Below, one piece after another: positions 45,101 through 57,458 of a DNA stretch of 64,000 nucleotides; positions within the stretch are counted from its first letter, which is position 1, and the number at the start of each line of letters is the position of its first letter. A program made the translations under genes and the position numbers. This DNA comes from Branchiostoma floridae (lineage: Eukaryota; Chordata; Leptocardii; Amphioxiformes; Branchiostomatidae), in assembly GCF_000003815.2 (NCBI RefSeq), contig NC_049990.1, positions 4,948,251-5,012,250 on the forward strand, read 5' to 3'. A model generated the notes under the pieces. It saw nothing but the letters and a program-made list of their open reading frames with translations. It was not told the origin of the DNA and did no database searches.

Positions 45101-48100
45101 GGCAAAGATATTTGTAGGTTTTCTATTCTATTGCTACCTGTGTTTTCTGGAAAAGGACCCAACAAGAAAAGCTCAGTCTACGTACTAGATAGGTCCTACA
45201 GTACGTCTAATAAATACGGTGAGTTCAACTGAATAGTTTTGTATGTTCTACAAATATATACGCGATGATATAAACATCTAGACTGGTTGCAGAAATAGCT
45301 ATTTGTAGTTTGTCTTTCATTGCATATTAATGGTATTGGTCCTTTGTTTTTTATCTTTGACTTCGTGAAAACTCAATCTTTTACTTCTTCTTTTTCCATC
45401 CCAGCTACTTGTAACCAAATAGCCTCCCATTGCCGACTGTTGAATTACCTAGGTCAGACAGACGATTACATAGAATCCCCTGTGATTACTAAATGGCTGT
45501 GCATTACTTGTCTATCCCAGTGACTTGATTACTTGTAATAATGTAAGCCTCTAGTTGACTCTTTCATAATCTGGAAAGCAACATCTATAGTTAAGAGACA
45601 GAAGAGTATTTTGAATACCCCGAGACTAGGATATTGTTGTGAATTACTTGTCTATCCAATGACTTGATTACTTGTAGCAATGTAGGCCTATTTATAATAA
45701 GGAAAGCAACATTCTTAGCTATTAGACAGACGAGTAGTAAGAATCACCAGGGACGAGGATGTCGTTGTGTTTGACGAAGATCTCGTGCGGCCGGCCCTCC
45801 TGTGGGGTGAACCTGAGCAGGTACCGGTCCTTGTCTGTAGACTGGAGGTAACACGGCACCTCCTTACGGGCACAGGCTACCGCCGCAGACAGGGTGCCCT
45901 TCCCGGCTTTGGTGGCATCGACTGGTGGGAGAGAGAAAAATATACCGTCAAATCTACACACCACTCCATGACCAAGAACATGTAATTTCACTGGAGACAG
46001 GATTCTTACGGCTTGTGTCAATATATGGGACCACCAAGAGTAATTACATTGGTCAGGTTGTCTGTACAGGTTGGCCATTGTTAAGATGTTTTGAATCATT
46101 TTGCAACCCTATCATTTTTTTTGTATCATTTTTCCATCTTTGTGTCTACCTACCTAGAGAATAGGACAGGTCGAGGGACAAGATAAGTGTTTCGGCATCG
46201 TTTTTAAAGTTGTTAGATTCTAATGAAATGTTTAATATATCCATAGTTTCAATATTAATAACAAACCGACAAACAATATTAATAAACAACGGTAAGTTCG
46301 TGGCAATATTACATTATATGTGTTTTGTGAATGGGAGAATTTGGGTCGTTGTTGACAGGTAAAGCATTTCAACGGTTGCAGTCACGCTATCTAACCTTAT
46401 CGACTACGATAATCACAGGGTCTGGTAAATTGATGACGGAACGGATTTATGTGCACGCGAGTGGTTCTAAACAGTGACGTCACTCACTCGGCACGGCAAC
46501 CTCCTGTCCGATGTCTACCGGGTCATCGATCGGGCCGACTCGCACTGCGCTTGCGTCGAACACGTAAGCGGTGAAAGGGCTGCCGGGAACGGGGTCACCA
46601 GAGAAGTTGATGGTAATCGTGTGGGGTCCTGGGAAGGAGAGAGAAAATTGTAATATGTGCACTAGGAAAAGAAATATTATAATAACTGATGGAACAGTTG
46701 AAATTCGTCCACTCCAGACTAAGTGTAGCTATAATGACACAGATAACCATATAACATTTCATGCAGTTGTCATTGAGTAGTGTCACAAACAGTTAATATA
46801 TAGTTTTAGATTTTAGATCTGGGGATTTGTTTAGAGAGATAGCCTTTCAGATGTTTACATGTATTTCGTTAAGTCATGAGATAAATGTTCCGAAATAATA
46901 TTTCTTGTCTGGAAAGAACTACCAGCTATGACAAGAGCGGGCATGTATTTAACTCTTTTTATATCTTACTATTTCATGTACAATACTTAGAATACTAGTA
47001 TTGTCATTCTATCATGTCAAATTTCACTTGTATATATTATCCTTGTCTCCGTCAGCAAGGCTAGCCTTTTGTAATAGCCACAGGCTTAGTTGGGCAGACC
47101 TGGCTGTGCGCGCCAATACATAAGAATAGCCAAATAAAATAATTTTTTCAAAACGGCGTCATCAAGCAATCTGTTTCCTGACATACTCCAGATACCAGAT
47201 AGCATGGGTATCATCCGGAATGTAGTTCGCTCCAGCGTTTATCATACACTATATACAGCTGCAGTCGCTTCTAGCTCTGACATTTATCAAACACTACACA
47301 ATCGCTTCTCTTATGTTCTCTGGGTAGCAGAAGCGAACATAATAATAATCTTTATTGCAAACTCATGCAAACAATTGCAAGAATACATGAAAGTACAATG
47401 ATGGTAAGGGCACTGAATGGTATGCAATAACAAAGTGGACATTAAGTGAAATAGGGGTCATCAACTAGATAGACACTTCTTATCTAAAATGAGTGCTATT
47501 GGGTTTGATTTCTTTTCTGTATGCAGTGGAGGATAAAATAGGAGCAAACTACTGCCCAGATGATACCCAGGCTAGAAATGCACGCGTTGACCTGACAAAT
47601 CGGGCGATACGTACCCACTTCAGACGGTATGTAGGAGCAGTCATAAACACCGGACCCTGTGACCTTACATGGTATCGCCTGTAGAGTGGGACCTGTGGAA
47701 GACAAAAGACGACATTGTACCGCTGTGCCCATAAAACGTAAACCCCAGAGGGTACAACAAGCAGCGGGGATAATTACACGATACTCTTCACACGTCAACT
47801 TCTGGACAGACATGATCAAAGAAACGATTCATGTGTCATAAATTAGATTTGTTCCTTAGAATTGCTAGATATCTTCAGCTGTGGTTCAGCTGTTTGTATG
47901 TTCATTGAGTTGCCACTCATTGTATCCTTTATAATTATCGTGCAATGAAGTTCTATGTGTTAATGCTCTTTCTTCCTCGCTTATAGACTGCTTAGTGTGT
48001 TTCTAGTCAACACAGTCTGAAATAAATGCATGCTTTTATAATGGCCTGATTGCAAATTCATGCTAGATGGCCAATTGCAAACGAAGCAAGCCAATGTAAT

Positions 48101-51100
48101 AAATGCAACGTGTGTATACCTCACAGAAAAGTCTATAAATACCTAACTAGTTTAAAGATTAATTAAGTATGCCAGATCTATTTCTACATAAGCTATCTGA
48201 AAGGCTTGATTTATTTTCTTTGATTTATTATCTTATACACTAATGTTACATAAAATAGATCTATTCCTGATTGATTGATGTGATATTGGTTATTTTTCTT
48301 ACTTGTAATGTTGATGCCGAGGATCCCGCCCTGCCCGGCTCGTGAAGTGTCCACCGTGAAGTCTGTGACATTGTCTACGGGCAGGAGTCCACTCAGCCCC
48401 CGCCCCTGGGCCGTCACCTGTCCGCCGTCAATCACCTTCACAACGAACGGGTTACCTGCGGAACACATGCCAAAAATTAGCGTCACGTAAACCACGCGTT
48501 GTCAGTTTGTTTAATGTAAACATTAAACTACTCTCTTAGATGACACTTTGTGGTCATCTCAAAATTCCAGAGCAAGCAAGCAAAGTAAACATACCATTGA
48601 AGCTTTAGCGTGTATGACTTTCCAACAATACAACTTACAAAACAATTGGGTATGTAAATCAACGATAAGATATCCCCATCACTTATCGTTAAACGTTCTG
48701 AGGATGGGGAAAATGTATGGTACAGCAAATCATGTATAAAGCTTTTGTGTCTATTTATGCCAGGTGTACATCGTTTGATATAATGTTATTTTGATTTATC
48801 ATTATAAACAACAAATCTAGTTGACCATGCCCCCAATAAGAAGCCTAAAAGTAACAGACCTTGGGACAATACATTCCCCAACCCCTACCCAACAATTTGT
48901 CCGGCGGATATTACAGCTTCACACCTCGCACAATTACATTCAGTGAACTCGATAAGTGGCCAGGATATATGCATGCCCTGCGGTTGTCGTCACTTTTACA
49001 GTTCACGTCACACAGACTTCAGACGATTAGACTCTGGGTCAAAGCATTCCGACTATGTGCACGCACGCTACCGTCTGGTCGATAAACACTCTGTTTACTA
49101 ACAACATACCAATTATATGGTATATGGCGATGCTGAGTTACTTTATATATGTCGAAAGTTCGCTTTAGTTGAGACTTAAAATGTCTGCGATATCGTCAGA
49201 TTAACGCTAGAATATAAATGAAAGTAGGTTGTATAACATTCCATTTGAGGTCAAATTCTTTTCATTGTGACATTGCATTGTTGGCGATCGATAAAGTCTT
49301 CACTGTCCTTGTTGGTCTATCAGATGTTGCACTTTTTTTTGTTCTTCGTTTTTTTTCTCAAACAGAAGGCAAATCTTGTAAGAATTATACATTGCTATTT
49401 TTTCTATAACATGTAACTTTTGTGCTTTTCTTCTATTTCAATATTTAAGAAGCGCAAAAAATAAGTAACAGTTGGTTGAAGAGACCTGGACGAACAAACA
49501 TACAGACAGACGAACGAACGAACAAAAGAACGAAGCAAAATTGATTAGTGTCAATTGTTATCTAAACCAAATGAAATGTGCATATATTATAAATGTCAAG
49601 ATTTGCAAAGAAATTGGTTATGAAATTAAGGCAACCATTGAACCTTAAACGGAGACAAACAAAGGTAAACAAACAAACAAACAAACAAAAACAAGTACCT
49701 CCGACATGATTAGACCTACCGCCCACATCTTGGTCCCCGAACTGCACGTCGATGTTGTGAGGTGTGGGAGCGTTTGGAACAAATGTCAGTAAATATTTCC
49801 CATCACCCGCCTTGGTCAGCCGGCTAGGAACCGGGCCGCTCGGACCATTCATCGTTATTAGAGGGTCCCCTATAGAGAGGATTGGTGGTGTTAGTGTGGT
49901 TTAGAGATGAAAGTGTAGAAGGAATTGAGTTAGTGTTTTACATGACGTGTACAATGTACACAAAAGCAACCTGGAACCTGGAAAATTGAAAGTTATGATA
50001 ATTCTAGAGCCCGTTTTCTTGTTAACAGACATTATTATGAAAATTATGAGCCACAACCACTGATTGTTAAAGTTTATGGACACAAATAAACAACGAAGAA
50101 GCTAATGTTGTCTTCATTTTTGTGACGTAATGTATCATAGATGTGTAGAAGTTGGCATTCTTACTTCAATAGATTACCAATTCAATAGATTACATTTTCA
50201 ATTTCATTGTATTTCTTTTACATCAAGATGTATAAATATCTCATTATCATGAACAATTCTTGTGAATGTGTTTTATCCATCTACACACCAATAGGATAGC
50301 ACAGCTAATATTCCTTGTAATCTACCATGAATAAATGTTGTGAAGTATGACTGCTGTGAAGTATTACAAAAGGAACAATAACCAGTCTACTACTCTTAGG
50401 GAATGTTGGTAGCCATGTGTGATAATCGTGCGACCTTCAACTGCGTTTATTTAATAGGGACACCTCCATGTCAGTATGGATGGTTGAAGGACGAGACAAA
50501 GGACAGTCTTTACTGATAATGGCCACCTTTGTACCTGTATCTGTGTGTAGATACTAGTAATTGTATGAGTGAGGCCCGGAACTGAGTACAGTTTGATATG
50601 CTGACAATGACCCCCCTTTGCCTGTGCGTTGGTACATACATGGCTGAAGGACGAAACAATGGACAGTGTTTACTGATCATAATTGCCACCTTTGTACCTG
50701 TATCTGTACCTGTACCTGTGTGTAGATACTGGTAATTGTATGAGTAAGGACTGGAACTGAGTACAATTTAATATGCTAACAATGACCAACCCCCCACCCC
50801 CTGGCCTGTGCGTAGGTAAATATACGGCTCAGAAGGACGAGACACAAGACAGTCTTTACTGATAATGGCCACTTATACCTGTACCTGCATCTGTTTGTAG
50901 ATACTAGTAATTGTATGAGTGAGGCCCGGAACTGAGTACAGTTTTAAACTTTATGGTGATAATGACCCACTTTTATAACCTGTGTGTAGGTACATATATG
51001 GATGAAGGACGAAACTAAATACAGCTTATACTGATTATGACCACCCTCTGTCATTTTGCCTATACCTGTATGTAGATAAATGTACAGACAGACATGAGTA

Positions 51101-54100
51101 CAGTTTATGCTGCTGATGGCCACAACTGTGCCTCTATGTGTATGACAGACAATCTTTATTGACACGACAAAAGTACAGCGACTTTCGTAAGGTCTACATG
51201 TATAAAAACTACTTACAGTACAACTAAACACACATACATGGATATCTATAGGCATGAATGAGTAAGGACTGGAACATCTTAAGACATATGTGGCTGAAGG
51301 ACGAAACTAAGTACTGATAATGGAACCCTCGACTTTATGTAGTTACACATATGGCTGAGGGACCAAACTAAATACAGTTGTATACTGATAATGGCCACCC
51401 CTTTGCCTGTGCATGCGCATGTGGTTGAATGAAGACAAAGTAAAACTCATACTTGTACTAGTAATGGTTATATTTGTACCTGTATTTAGTTACATGTATG
51501 GCTGAAGGACAAAACTAAATACAGCTTATACTGATAATGAACTGTGGGTAGGTGAATTTGTGGCTGATTGCAGACAAAGTACAACTCATACTTATACCAG
51601 TAATGGTCACCCTGTACCTGCATGTAGTTACATTACTGGCTGAAGGATGAAACCAAGTACAACCTATTCTGATAATGACTACCCCTGCACCTGTAATAGG
51701 CTGTATATAAGTATACATGTGAGTGAGGAACGGAACTGAGTAATACTAGTATACTGGAAATGGCCACCCACTGGTAGACACAACAGACTATCTGTTCGGC
51801 TTTCTCTGGGGTGTGAAATCAACAGGTAATCATTTGGACATCAGACGGCAAAGATGACATCTTCCGCACAATGACATCTTTGTTGTGCAGTGTTTGAGGC
51901 ATACCTTGCCCTAGCTCGCCCAGTTTTTACAGTGGCTACCTATACGTACAGCATTCATACAGTTAGAGTCACTGTGCACAGCTCATTTGCTCTTTTCTTT
52001 TTGCAAAATTCAATTCAACACAGTTTGTGTACGTGTACATACTTGCTATAAATGGTAACCCCTGTTCATTTACAAAGACTGAATGTCCAAAACCATTATC
52101 TGGTTATATGATTACGAATTGGAGTTGATCTTATACTAGATACAAAAAATACTTATGGTCATATATAAATTGTTTCAAACTGAGGTGTGGGTGAATCTAC
52201 TGCTTTATGATAAAGTTCTGATTACAAAACTCGGAAGTTTCTCAACACATCTGTCACCTGGACACTCAGACAAAGTAAGCATCTTGGACAGAAAAAGACT
52301 AGAAGAAACTATCACACCAGGGACTCACAATTACCCATCAGCAGAGATGGGGTGTCATATAGATTTCCTGAAACTTATGAACCACTGTACATCGAGCCAC
52401 GTGTACCATCTGCATAACGTGGCATGTCAGAAGCAGTGGCTTGTCTATTCCTTGGCAAAGACTGGAGTTGGACAGTCAAAAATTTGGATGAAACAAATTT
52501 TTGTGTTAGAAATTACAGTTCAACATTGATTCAGAAGTTATAATACGCATGTAGACATAGAGTCCCCTTCCCTATGAACAGCTGCTGTGAATTACTCTAG
52601 AGGTAGAATGAGGTGAATAGCCTTGAGAACATCTTCCAAAGGAATCCACCCACCACACCACACCCTAAATCCTTAAATACGTTGGAAAACACAAAAGACA
52701 TCTGGGCGTTGGTCAAATGATCAATCACAAATGAACTGTATATTTCCTTGGAATCTACGCCCAACGAAGGGCAAAACTGGAGACATCTGCATCTTGTGGC
52801 TGTTTGTCAATGATTCCGTCCCATTGCCTCTGATACCAGATCATATCTGTATCTGCATCTATTATGGGATAGTCTGAGCCTGGGCTCAACTCTGTCCACG
52901 CGAGTGCTCCGTTTATCTGTGGTCACACACTGTGACGCAGATCTACAACTGATCTCCCTAATACAATAATCCTGCGTGTGCTGTAGACTCTGTCAATGCA
53001 CCTTTCACCCTTAGGAAATGGCGTAATGCTCGTCATAACAAGCATGTACCATATGGTAGAACCGAAAGTTAGTATAGTGAGAGAGTAGACAGTATACGAA
53101 TTTTACTTTACGCACTGGTGGCACTTGTGCTTTAAAAATTAGTTGGCAAACCTCGTGCCCATGGCCAGTCCTGCTGAAGTGTAAGCTGGTAGCACACAAT
53201 CACCAGAACGCATCTGCCCGCGAAGCCATCCAAATTTCAGTGTCATTGCGCACTGTGGCAATTACTCTACACAGGACGTCCCTGAGGAGATATACTATAA
53301 ATCTAAATCGTTCTCCGATTAAAGATAGGCATTCCATCTTTATATTTTCCCACATGAATAACACGTCTTTAATAATATAAGTAAATGCATGCAAACCTAG
53401 TCCAATATGAACGACCGAAATTATCCATATAGACAAGAACGGGGATTGCACTAGAAATATCTACTTTCTATTGAAAAATGCACAACTTCCAATAATCCAT
53501 AGGATATTTACTATGCCCAACAAAATGACCAAGGTAAGTCCACTGCATATACAGGATGCCCTATAACAATAGCAGGTATATTTAGCATGAGCTCTCGGCT
53601 TACACCCCGCCTACAGGTGAGATCGTTATCTAAACGGTATTAACCTCTGACATAATCACGTACTAATCATGGCCTTTTCTTCAGCACAAATTACTTCCTA
53701 ACGATGATCTTTTAAGCCGTTTAGTCTTCGCTTACGCAACAGGAAAATAAGTACACACGAGAAGGCCAAACTTAATCAACGTGACTCCGACATACTTCAG
53801 ATCATGGATCAAAGTTGACATTTCAGATTCCAAAGCTGATCTCGACTCGCATGGCCCTAAGCTATTGATTGTCGGCCAAGGTTCCAAATTGTGAACAATC
53901 TTCAGAGCTCTTTGCACAAAAATAGTTTGCCCCAATCTACAGAACTTTCTGGAACGTTATAGTCACTCACTCCAAAACTCCCTTCATGAATTTACAGTAT
54001 ACTGATGACCATCACTGCAGAAGGTCTATCTGGCCATTGTGGCCATTTGGTGGTTCCTCAAGCTGTTTTTATTTCACTGACACAAGGATGAAGAACCCTA

Positions 54101-57100
54101 TCTATAGTGACCATTTTCTACGGTGACTACTTTTAGTGGTCACTATATAGACAGGGTTGACCGTGCCTTGGTTTTGTTGGGTTACCATTACTTGACCACA
54201 GAGGCACGAGGGATTGTCAACTAAAGTTCAACATCCAGCGCCATTGACGAATAAAATCATCGACAACTTGATAAGAAACCAGTAGCTGATGTTACTTTTA
54301 TATTGTTGGTTCCAAGGGGTAGATGGAACATATCCTGTGCGTTTTGTTGTTTCCTGTCGTAACCTATGTCATCTTTATTCTGCCTCTAAGTCAAAATCAC
54401 AAGGCTAAACGATAAATCTATCATAACGTCATTGCCACGTCACGCTAACCACATTCAAATTCGGCAGGACATTTACGTATAATTGGTACTTAGAATATCA
54501 CGTTTCTTACGGCGTTCTTTCTCAATTTTCGTGGTGATCTTGTACATCGACGTTGACCTATCTGCTGTTGTACAGTCAAACTTCAACAAGTGACCACCTC
54601 TGCATAAGGACCACCAGGCCATTGTCACCATTTTATCCCTAATTTGATTTTCCATTAGATAATTTTGCCATTGACACAACATTATGAATTCTGTCTACAC
54701 ATGCTATATCCCATTGGTCCTCTTGGTGGTCATTCTTTAGCTCTGCAGGTTTGACTTTATTCCAGTTTTTGCCCACTATATGACATTGTACCAATTATCG
54801 ACCGAAACCCAGTTTTTCCAGGTCATAAGAATATTTACATAATATAATTTTCCTTACATATTTTTGGAAAACGCTTGAAATGACGACTTTATACTGTGAT
54901 CATGATAAGTTGTCTTTTAACAGTCTGTCTGCATGTTAACACTTGACTCTTCCCCTGTCAGTGGTGATATATCAAAGAGTGGGTGGCACCTTACCAGGGG
55001 TGAGGCTTCATCTGATTCACCAACACCGCAATTAGAGAGATGAAATTCCTCTGCACTGCCATTGTTGGCGACATCATGTCGACTGAATAATTTAGAAGGC
55101 ACAAAAAGGTGGGTCTTCACCGTAAGTTCTTATCGTATATACATCCGTTAAGCGTTAGAAGAGGAGCCACCGAAGCCAAATCTGAGGTTAAAGACACCGT
55201 TTGTGATAAAATTTAATTAGAGAGAACAGACGGTATCACTACAGAGGCATCGGATGTTCACCCGCACATAATTAGTAAACAAAATATTTGAGGGGTGAAA
55301 GGTCACTTCCCTTGGGGATGGAATAAAGGTGTTTAATGGCCGAATCCCGGCAATTTACGTTCCATTCTATCCCCGGAATGCTTTGGTGATATAAAGAACA
55401 TACTTACTGGTTGAATCATGCTCGTATTTCAGCCAAAATGTTACAAAAGTTCAAAGAGTTGGCCATTACGAGAAGAAAACATCCCCGCGAATTAATGACA
55501 TGTTTCTTGAGCGGAGAACAAGTTATTGGTCTGCCCAGAGGGCTTCGACTGGGCAAACCTGTTCGCTCATTACTACTTAGAAATAACGCACGGTTGAGTG
55601 GCACAACAAATATGGCTATGATATGCATCAAATATGTGGAGAGAGAAACATATCATATAGCAGCATCTATAACTGCAAATGTCACGGTGCTTGCTTTTGA
55701 CAAGTGACAGCATCTCTGCTTTGTATCTTCAAAGGTGTGGACATAGTGTTACTACTGATCATACATGGATATCAGTCCATTCATATAGCTTCGCGACTAT
55801 TGAAAACACTTTGTGAGAAACATACGCGCCAACAAAAAACTCAAAAGCCGCGCAAAAAAAGCTAAGAGGAAAAGTAAACAAACACTGAGATCTCTGTCGC
55901 TGCACCTGCTTTAACACCTTATGAAGCGGATGGGTTGGCTTTAACTGCACACAACACAACGCTATGCCTCAGTGGTTAACAAGTACACTGTAAATGTTGC
56001 TTTGCTGACCATCTGAATGTAAAAAGACAACACCAACAACCTTTGCCATGCTGGTATTATTTGTTCCCTTATGATCTAAATGTAGGCAGTATTTAGTCGA
56101 TGAAGGTTAGATATTATCCAGGTAGTGCAATACACCAATAACAGTACTGTTGCTCATTCACAAGCAACTGGTATGGATAGATTGCAAACGTTGTTTTGGA
56201 TTAAACCAGTATTTGCTTGGCTGTTTATAAAACCATCCTTTTGCGTGTGCAACTGTTTTCCTATGTATAATTAGTACTGTATCATAAACATTACATCAAT
56301 AAGCTCGTGGCTACAGTAGTACAACCCATTTACAATATTTGATGTTGCATTTCAAATGATGGAAAATAATGTCTGAATTGAAAGGATGAGTTCTACCAAT
56401 ACTTGTAGGGCTTACGGACTGTTGAATTTTTTGGATAACAAAAATTAATGATTAGTATAATTTACTAACATCAATAATAAACCTGATAGTTATTCTACGA
56501 CTTATATCACTATCTGTTGCAGAGATAGGCGTGTTGTTGTTAGCTCTTGTAGTACCATACTACTGTTCGTTATTAAGTGTTCTGATGTAGAAAATTACAA
56601 CTTAGCACGGACAGAAGTCTTATAGACTATTCAGCCAATATAATAGTCTTAAATAAGACACACCCTAACTCGGGACTTCAATTGCCTGACTGGGTGTGTT
56701 TCCTTGTATCATTTATGTAACCAAATGCGCCTGGTTGCAAGATGTGAGAGCTGCTAGTAATGCAAACACAAAATTTTGTTAGATGAAAAAACATTTTCAT
56801 TTTAGTTAAGCGGTTGCTTTGTAGAATAATTACTGCTTTTAAAGATACCACAAAAATGCACTAATTCACATGTGGTACGTACGAATCCAGGAGTGCAGAC
56901 CTGCCACCTATTAATTGAACTGGCGATTATGCGTCGTGTCATACCGAGTTTATGTAAGAAATGCTGAAGGCCTGGTCACTATGAGTGACATATTGAGCAC
57001 GCCAACACGCAAGCTCTTGTATTATATGTAAACAATACAGCTGAGAATGTCAATGAATCATATTCGTATACAGGTCATTGTATATCATAGGCACATAAGA

Positions 57101-57458
57101 TGTAGAATCGTAATGATATTTGCCGTGATGTGTATAGAAACAGCACAAAAAAGACTCAAACTCCACACATACTTGAGTTCCCCTCCCCCTGCATGATTAG
57201 CAATGCCGTGTGGTTGAGTACATATGAATGGGAATAAAGCTATCCGCTCGCTGGAATGCCGTTTGACGGGTTGTCTGCGTGCGTTCGGATGACACATCTG
57301 CCCGATACTCGTTAAAAAAAACCTTTCGTTTTTACTTGTGTGACAGAGTTTAATCTTATTTTGCCTACAAAACCATGTCTCCGTCTTAGTAATATAAAGA
57401 CATAAGTTCTAAGACGTAAGAGTGTATCTTAAAACCCACCTTGTATGGAAGAAGACAT
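35699..57458 (-). CDS. Gene B: filamin-repeat protein without CH domains (21 exons, about 1062 aa)
   Basis: Paralog of gene A on the opposite strand, tail to tail with it. Exons 5' to 3': 57458-57440, 49869-49720, 48455-48303, 47692-47615, 46628-46488, 45921-45748, 44626-44480, 44226-44143, 43476-43339, 42864-42691, 42308-42162, 41821-41699, 41082-40936, 40592-40488, 40259-40083, 39690-39580, 39189-39019, 38612-38463, 37758-37588, 36896-36740, 36170-35699; 3189 nt in frame. Residues about 7-60 are only the C-terminal half of a repeat, followed by nine complete Ig-FLN repeats to about 905 and a 157-residue Pro-rich tail. Exon lengths from exon 11 on follow gene A exons 16-24 nearly one to one. 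It has one two-repeat module fewer than gene A. Exon 1 is inferred; the rest is strong. The half-repeat start is odd: either the protein really begins there or upstream exons were missed in the 49.9-57.4 kb interval. Confidence 0.88.
36740..36896 (-). CDS. Gene B exon 20: end of last repeat
   Basis: Residues 854-906: AFRMTSDVLNDVERTVRVVY, then YDVEVKWSDVHVPGSPFHV. Counterpart of the first part of gene A exon 24. Confidence 0.92.
37588..37758 (-). CDS. Gene B exon 19
   Basis: Residues 797-854: GSPFEINIDKPPD, VFGPGLTDGKFSNFDGTFLC, REAGPGQLKVRIEGP. Closely matches gene A exon 23. Confidence 0.92.
37978..38115. repeat. (GA)n and (GAGT)n microsatellites in gene B intron 18
   Basis: GA units at 37980-38006 are followed by GAGT units to about 38110. 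The antisense frame through it is not a gene. Confidence 0.95.
38463..38612 (-). CDS. Gene B exon 18
   Basis: Residues 747-797: LTAKCVGPTRNADVSLSENA then PKETGLHKLHIKCNGQHVPG. Matches gene A exon 22 in length and sequence. Confidence 0.92.
39019..39189 (-). CDS. Gene B exon 17
   Basis: Residues 690-747: YKLNVLWSDKEVRGSPFDVK, then GQTVKGILDPRKAGSG. Matches gene A exon 21. Confidence 0.92.
39580..39690 (-). CDS. Gene B exon 16
   Basis: Residues 653-690: NPESKLIGSRGNLDVTLVPD, then YRALYCPAEPG. Same length (111 nt) as the gene C exon at 63735. Confidence 0.9.
40083..40259 (-). CDS. Gene B exon 15
   Basis: Residues 594-653: EHSISVFWSEHHITDSPLYG, then VSGKGLKEAKVDEVAEFLID. Matches gene A exon 19. 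Confidence 0.92.
40488..40592 (-). CDS. Gene B exon 14
   Basis: Residues 559-594: MTARVVGPNREIPADVERRA, then HDVTFTPEEIG. Equivalent to the second part of gene A exon 18. Confidence 0.91.
40936..41082 (-). CDS. Gene B exon 13
   Basis: Residues 510-559: GSPFHPIICNPSKVHIVGGA, then DANGAGPG. Equivalent to the first part of gene A exon 18; the intron between 13 and 14 is absent in gene A. Confidence 0.91.
41699..41821 (-). CDS. Gene B exon 12
   Basis: Residues 469-510: HVVTYVPMEVGKYDINLAHA then GKDVEG. Matches gene A exon 17. Confidence 0.91.
42162..42308 (-). CDS. Gene B exon 11
   Basis: Residues 420-469: GSPFPAEVNPPGKP, GLGLLKGIEGKSSEFVVDTT. Matches gene A exon 16. Confidence 0.92.
42691..42864 (-). 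CDS. Gene B exon 10
   Basis: Residues 362-420: VNTTRAGEGTLTSEVTCHHR, then VKFIPQEAETHEVSLAYNGD and VVPG. Matches gene A exon 15. Confidence 0.92.
43339..43476 (-). CDS. Gene B exon 9
   Basis: Residues 316-362: PHNVVVTYGKNQVQGSPFVC and GRIPMGEIDAETAFN. 138 nt as gene A exon 14. Partial copies of its 5' edge lie beyond it at 43571-43705. Confidence 0.92.
43477..43960 (-). repeat. Tandem copies spanning the gene B exon 9 acceptor (120-bp unit)
   Basis: CATTTCAAGCAATGCT recurs at 43521, 43641 and 43904. The first spacing is 120 bp; the second is lengthened by about 143 bp of unrelated sequence near 43720-43865. Copies of the exon 9 edge and its acceptor are visible at 43571-43596 (GAGGAC then CTGTGG on the + strand) and 43691-43705. 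None continues into a usable exon. Confidence 0.82.
44143..44226 (-). CDS. Gene B exon 8
   Basis: Residues 288-316: VPSKLKGSGVYTGEYIPEDV. 84 nt as gene A exon 13. Confidence 0.9.
44480..44626 (-). CDS. Gene B exon 7
   Basis: Residues 239-288: NPFRCNVIDGRQVSVYGDGV, then ASFNVDTTRAGGDQVELLV. The usual GSPF is GNPF here. Confidence 0.92.
45455..45660 (-). pseudogene. Ghost copies of gene B exon 6 3' end plus donor region
   Basis: A 128-140-bp tandem repeat: GACAGA..GA/CGAGTA then GAAT.C.CC at 45597 matches the donor and end of exon 6 at 45725-45770 (about 22 of 29 bases in the best block), and a third, weaker copy starts near 45460. ATTACTTGTCTATCC is shared at 45503 and 45643. Not usable as exons. 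Confidence 0.7.
45748..45921 (-). CDS. Gene B exon 6
   Basis: Residues 181-239: DATKAGKGTLSAAVACARKE, then RFTPQEGRPHEIFVKHNDIL and VPG. A decayed copy of its 3' end plus donor lies at 45597-45645. Confidence 0.92.
46488..46628 (-). CDS. Gene B exon 5
   Basis: Residues 134-181: PHTITINFSGDPVPGSPFTA then VGPIDDPVDIGQEVAVP. Matches the design of gene A exons 7 and 14. Confidence 0.92.
47615..47692 (-). CDS. Gene B exon 4
   Basis: Residues 108-134: PTLQAIPCKVTGSGVYDCSY then IPSEVG. 78 nt as gene A exon 6. Confidence 0.91.
48303..48455 (-). CDS. Gene B exon 3
   Basis: Residues 57-108: NPFVVKVIDGGQVTAQGRGL, then TDFTVDTSRAGQGGILGINI. First complete repeat begins here. Last base A before donor GTAAGA. 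Confidence 0.91.
49720..49869 (-). CDS. Gene B exon 2: half repeat
   Basis: Residues 7-57: PLITMNGPSGPVPSRLTKAG, then YLLTFVPNAPTPHNIDVQFG. This is the C-terminal half of an Ig-FLN repeat; the N-half is not encoded by any exon I can find upstream. Acceptor TCTCTATAG, donor GTAGGT. Confidence 0.88.
50450..51780. repeat. Diverged tandem array, units about 160-185 bp
   Basis: GGCTGAAGGACGAAAC-like motifs recur at about 50486, 50646, 50831, 51004, 51295, 51500 and 51640, each followed by ACAG-TTTACTGATAATGGCCAC and a TACCTGTATCTG run. Spacing becomes irregular to the right. A 3'-tail-like TCTTTATTGACACGAC piece at 51150 suggests a nested retroelement end. Confidence 0.75.
54095..54157. repeat. 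Short hairpin (about 20-bp arms)
   Basis: ACCCTATCTATAGTGACCA at 54095-54113 pairs with TGGTCACTATATAGACAGGG at 54137-54157, 23-nt loop. Similar GTGACCACT/GGTCACTATAG words occur at 31600 and 54590, so this is a dispersed family. Confidence 0.65.
57440..57458 (-). CDS. Gene B exon 1, coding part (inferred)
   Basis: ATG (57458) codes MSSSIQ and one base of Gly, ending at CAAG with donor GTGGGT. The phase (1) and residue fit exon 2 exactly, the ATG has A at -3, and it lies in a GC/CpG-rich patch. The join spans 7.6 kb and rests only on phase, donor and promoter context, so other first exons are possible. Confidence 0.42.

Larger units (their letters stand above)
49870..57439 (-). other. Proposed gene B intron 1 (7.6 kb)
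   Basis: No further filamin exon found on reading the minus strand. Contains the tandem array at 50450-51780, a short hairpin at 54095-54157 and AT-rich sequence. The open frames at 52155-52529 (+) and 55411-55707 (+) have no recognisable domain or splice context. Confidence 0.5.

Noticed and set aside
52155-52529. 124-residue + strand frame
   Set aside because: No recognisable family, ordinary AT-rich composition, no splice or promoter support; a chance frame is likely.
55411-55707. 98-residue + strand frame
   Set aside because: No recognisable domain and a competing frame on the opposite strand of similar length; not supported.
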